64,000 nucleotides of DNA from Pseudonocardia sp. ICBG1293. Lineage in GTDB: Bacteria; Actinomycetota; Actinomycetes; Mycobacteriales; Pseudonocardiaceae. The translations under genes were made by a program, and so were the position numbers. The stretch is from NCBI RefSeq assembly GCF_020131355.1, contig NZ_JAHLEL010000057.1, forward strand, positions 109,065 through 173,064, in the 5' to 3' direction. Shown one piece after another: positions 62,765 to 64,000 of this stretch; position 1 is the stretch's first letter, and each line of letters opens with the position of its first letter. The notes under the pieces were generated by a model. The model did not search any database and was not told the origin of the DNA. It was given only the letters and a program-made list of their open reading frames with translations.

Positions 62765-63408
62765 GCGACCCCGGGCCCAGCGAGTGGTCGGTCCCCGGGC
62801 AGGTCGGGGTCGGCCCGTGGGCCGGCTCGTGGCCGCGGGGCGACCACTGGGACCCGGAGCTGCTGGAGCAGGGGGACCGGCGCAACGTCGTCGACCGCTA
62901 CCGCTACTGGCGCCGCGAGGCGGTCGCGGCGGATCTGGAGCGCCGCGCGCACCCGTTCCACGTGGCGATCGAGAATCTCGGCCACGACCACAACATCGGC
63001 ACGGTGGTCCGCACGGCGAACGCGTTCGGCGTCGCCGGTGTGCACATCGTCGGGCGGCGCCGGTGGAACCGTCGCGGCGCGATGGTCACCGACCGCTATC
63101 TGCGACTGCACCACCACGCCGACGCCGGCGGGCTGGTCGCGTTCGCGCAGGAGCACGACCTGGCCGTGGTCGCAGTGGACAACGTGCCGGGCGCGGCCCG
63201 GCTGGAGCGGACGTCGCTGCCGCGGGACTGCGTCCTCGTGTTCGGCGCCGAGGGCCCCGGCCTGTCACCGGAGCTGCGTGAGGCCGCCGACCTGGCGGTG
63301 TCGATCGCCCAGTTCGGCTCGACGCGGTCGGTCAACGCCGGTGTGGCCTCCGGGATCGTGATGCACGCGTGGATCCGGGAGCACGCGGACCTGTCCGACG
63401 CCTGGTGA
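62761..63408 (+). CDS. TrmH/SpoU-family RNA methyltransferase
   Basis: 215 residues, SPOUT fold with trefoil knot. Motif 1 is NLGHDHNIGTVVRTANAFG, motif 2 VFGAEGPGLS and motif 3 STRSVNAGVASGIVMH. It methylates a ribose 2'-OH of tRNA or rRNA with SAM; the site is not predictable. Coupled to pyrE. Its TGA forms part of the long terminator palindrome. Confidence 0.92.
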   Translation: MSDPGPSEWSVPGQVGVGPWAGSWPRGDHWDPELLEQGDRRNVVDRYRYWRREAVAADLERRAHPFHVAIENLGHDHNIGTVVRTANAFGVAGVHIVGRRRWNRRGAMVTDRYLRLHHHADAGGLVAFAQEHDLAVVAVDNVPGAARLERTSLPRDCVLVFGAEGPGLSPELREAADLAVSIAQFGSTRSVNAGVASGIVMHAWIREHADLSDAW

Positions 63409-64000
63409 TCAGCACGTTTCCGCCCCGGACGGGGCGGAAACGTGCTGATCGATGCTCAGTTGCCGTGCCGGGCGGCATGGCGGGGCGGCCGGTGGTGTGG
63501 CGGTAGGGCGGCTCCGCACCGTTCTGCGGGCCGGGACCGTGCGGCGGCACTGCGCCACCGCGCTGTGGTGCGGCCCCGCCGTGCTGCGGGGCACGACCGG
63601 ACTGCGGAACGTACGGGGCCTGCCCGCCCCGGGGGTGCCCGGCCTGCGGCGCCGGGCCGTTCCCGACGGCCGGCATCTGCATGGTGGCGGCGGCCGGGTC
63701 GTCGTCGGCCGGGTGCCCGGCGACGGTGGCGGCGGCCGCACCGGTGGCGGCGCCGGCGACGCCGTCGACCGGGCCCGCGGGGCCCCCGCGCCTGGACGCG
63801 GCCCGCGCCCGGAGCACCTCGAACACGATCGGCAGCACCGAGACCAGCACGATCGCGATCAGGATGAGGTCGATGTGCTCGCGGACGAACGCGAACTGCC
63901 CCAGGAAGTAGCCCAGCACCGTCACCCCCGCCGCCCACGCGACCCCGCCGATCAGCGAGTACGTCAGGTAGCGCCGCGGGTCCATCCGCGCGACGCCCGC
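63332..64000 (-). CDS. DedA-family membrane protein, 5' truncated
   Basis: The C-terminal part of a DedA flippase-type protein: AGVARMDPRRYLTYSLIGGVAWAAG and TVLGYFLGQF, then a last helix (DLILIAIVLVSVLPIVFEVL). The frame continues past the window end. A Gly/Pro/Gln-rich tail follows. As read, the frame passes through the terminator and into the TrmH gene antisense, to 63332; in the neighbouring frame a stop occurs at 63456, five bases before the terminator. The true end is therefore uncertain and a late frameshift is possible. Confidence 0.75.
   Translation of the reverse strand, partial: AGVARMDPRRYLTYSLIGGVAWAAGVTVLGYFLGQFAFVREHIDLILIAIVLVSVLPIVFEVLRARAASRRGGPAGPVDGVAGAATGAAAATVAGHPADDDPAAATMQMPAVGNGPAPQAGHPRGGQAPYVPQSGRAPQHGGAAPQRGGAVPPHGPGPQNGAEPPYRHTTGRPAMPPGTATEHRSARFRPVRGGNVLITRRRTGPRAPGSTRASRSRRPHRR
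63407..63450. terminator. 20-bp perfect palindromic terminator
   Basis: Arms GATCAGCACGTTTCCGCCCC and GGGGCGGAAACGTGCTGATC pair perfectly across a GGAC loop. It follows the TrmH stop directly and would serve the convergent DedA gene as well. Confidence 0.85.

Noticed and set aside
62955..62968. Second parS site (GTTCCACGTGG...)
   Set aside because: Only the left part matches; it lies in the TrmH coding sequence and the right half is not palindromic.

Overview
The window is very GC-rich, with strong G/C at third codon positions, many GTG starts, 4-bp ATGA/GTGA gene overlaps, an IdeR-type iron box and genes for decaprenyl-phospho-arabinose synthesis. Together these point to a mycolata-related actinomycete, most plausibly a Pseudonocardia-like member of the Pseudonocardiales. 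The genus is inferred, not proven.

Layout. 1-10.4 kb: a truncated TM0106-type RecB-like nuclease, gamma-glutamyltransferase, an unusual MFS exporter carrying a C-terminal carboxypeptidase-regulatory-like region with its MarR regulator, DUF4326, a P450, a cupin lipoprotein, a small membrane protein and an Fpg/Nei glycosylase. A parS-like palindrome lies at 3287-3300. 10.4-20.5 kb: a LytS-type kinase and LytTR regulator, separated by an S49 peptidase, followed by a giant disordered DUF485-like membrane protein, a solute:sodium symporter, DUF485 and an acetate-type symporter. This looks like a carboxylate sensing and uptake locus. 20.5-30 kb: rhodanese, DUF4328, three roadblock/LC7-like genes (one with an amber codon in its leader), a P450, a SEC-C/DUF5926 protein, ferritin, a CPBP-family membrane protein, an array of 19-bp repeats around 46-bp dyads, DUF3817 and an IdeR-boxed DUF2470 protein.

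30-40.9 kb: pheA with its neighbours, a zincin-like protein, a septum-formation-type protein, an amidoligase triad (YgiB-like, glutathionylspermidine-synthase-like ATP-grasp, DUF350), a glycosyltransferase, a HAD phosphatase, and the PAP2-ubiA pair that makes decaprenyl-phospho-ribose. 41-47.5 kb: a surface-glycan region with an epimerase, a frameshifted polytopic membrane protein, DUF2304, GT2, a sugar O-methyltransferase and a pseudaminic-acid-synthase-like enzyme. 47.5-50.8 kb: an OYE reductase with a divergent Rrf2 regulator, an alpha/beta hydrolase lacking its histidine, and a Phd/VapC toxin-antitoxin pair.

50.8-57.6 kb is an insertion-sequence graveyard: an intact IS5-type element, two identical 121-bp MITEs, an IS5 remnant cut by an IS3 element, an IS1634 remnant, an IS5-like element carrying a pRiA4b ORF-3 passenger, and an IS701 element. 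It lies between the toxin-antitoxin operon and a degenerate SDR gene. 57.6-64 kb returns to core genes: adenosine/adenine deaminase, a flavin monooxygenase, SDR-pyrE-TrmH and a truncated DedA gene.

At about ten genes a TANNNT-like -10 box sits 6-8 nt before the start codon, so leaderless transcription appears common here. No tRNA, rRNA or CRISPR array was seen.
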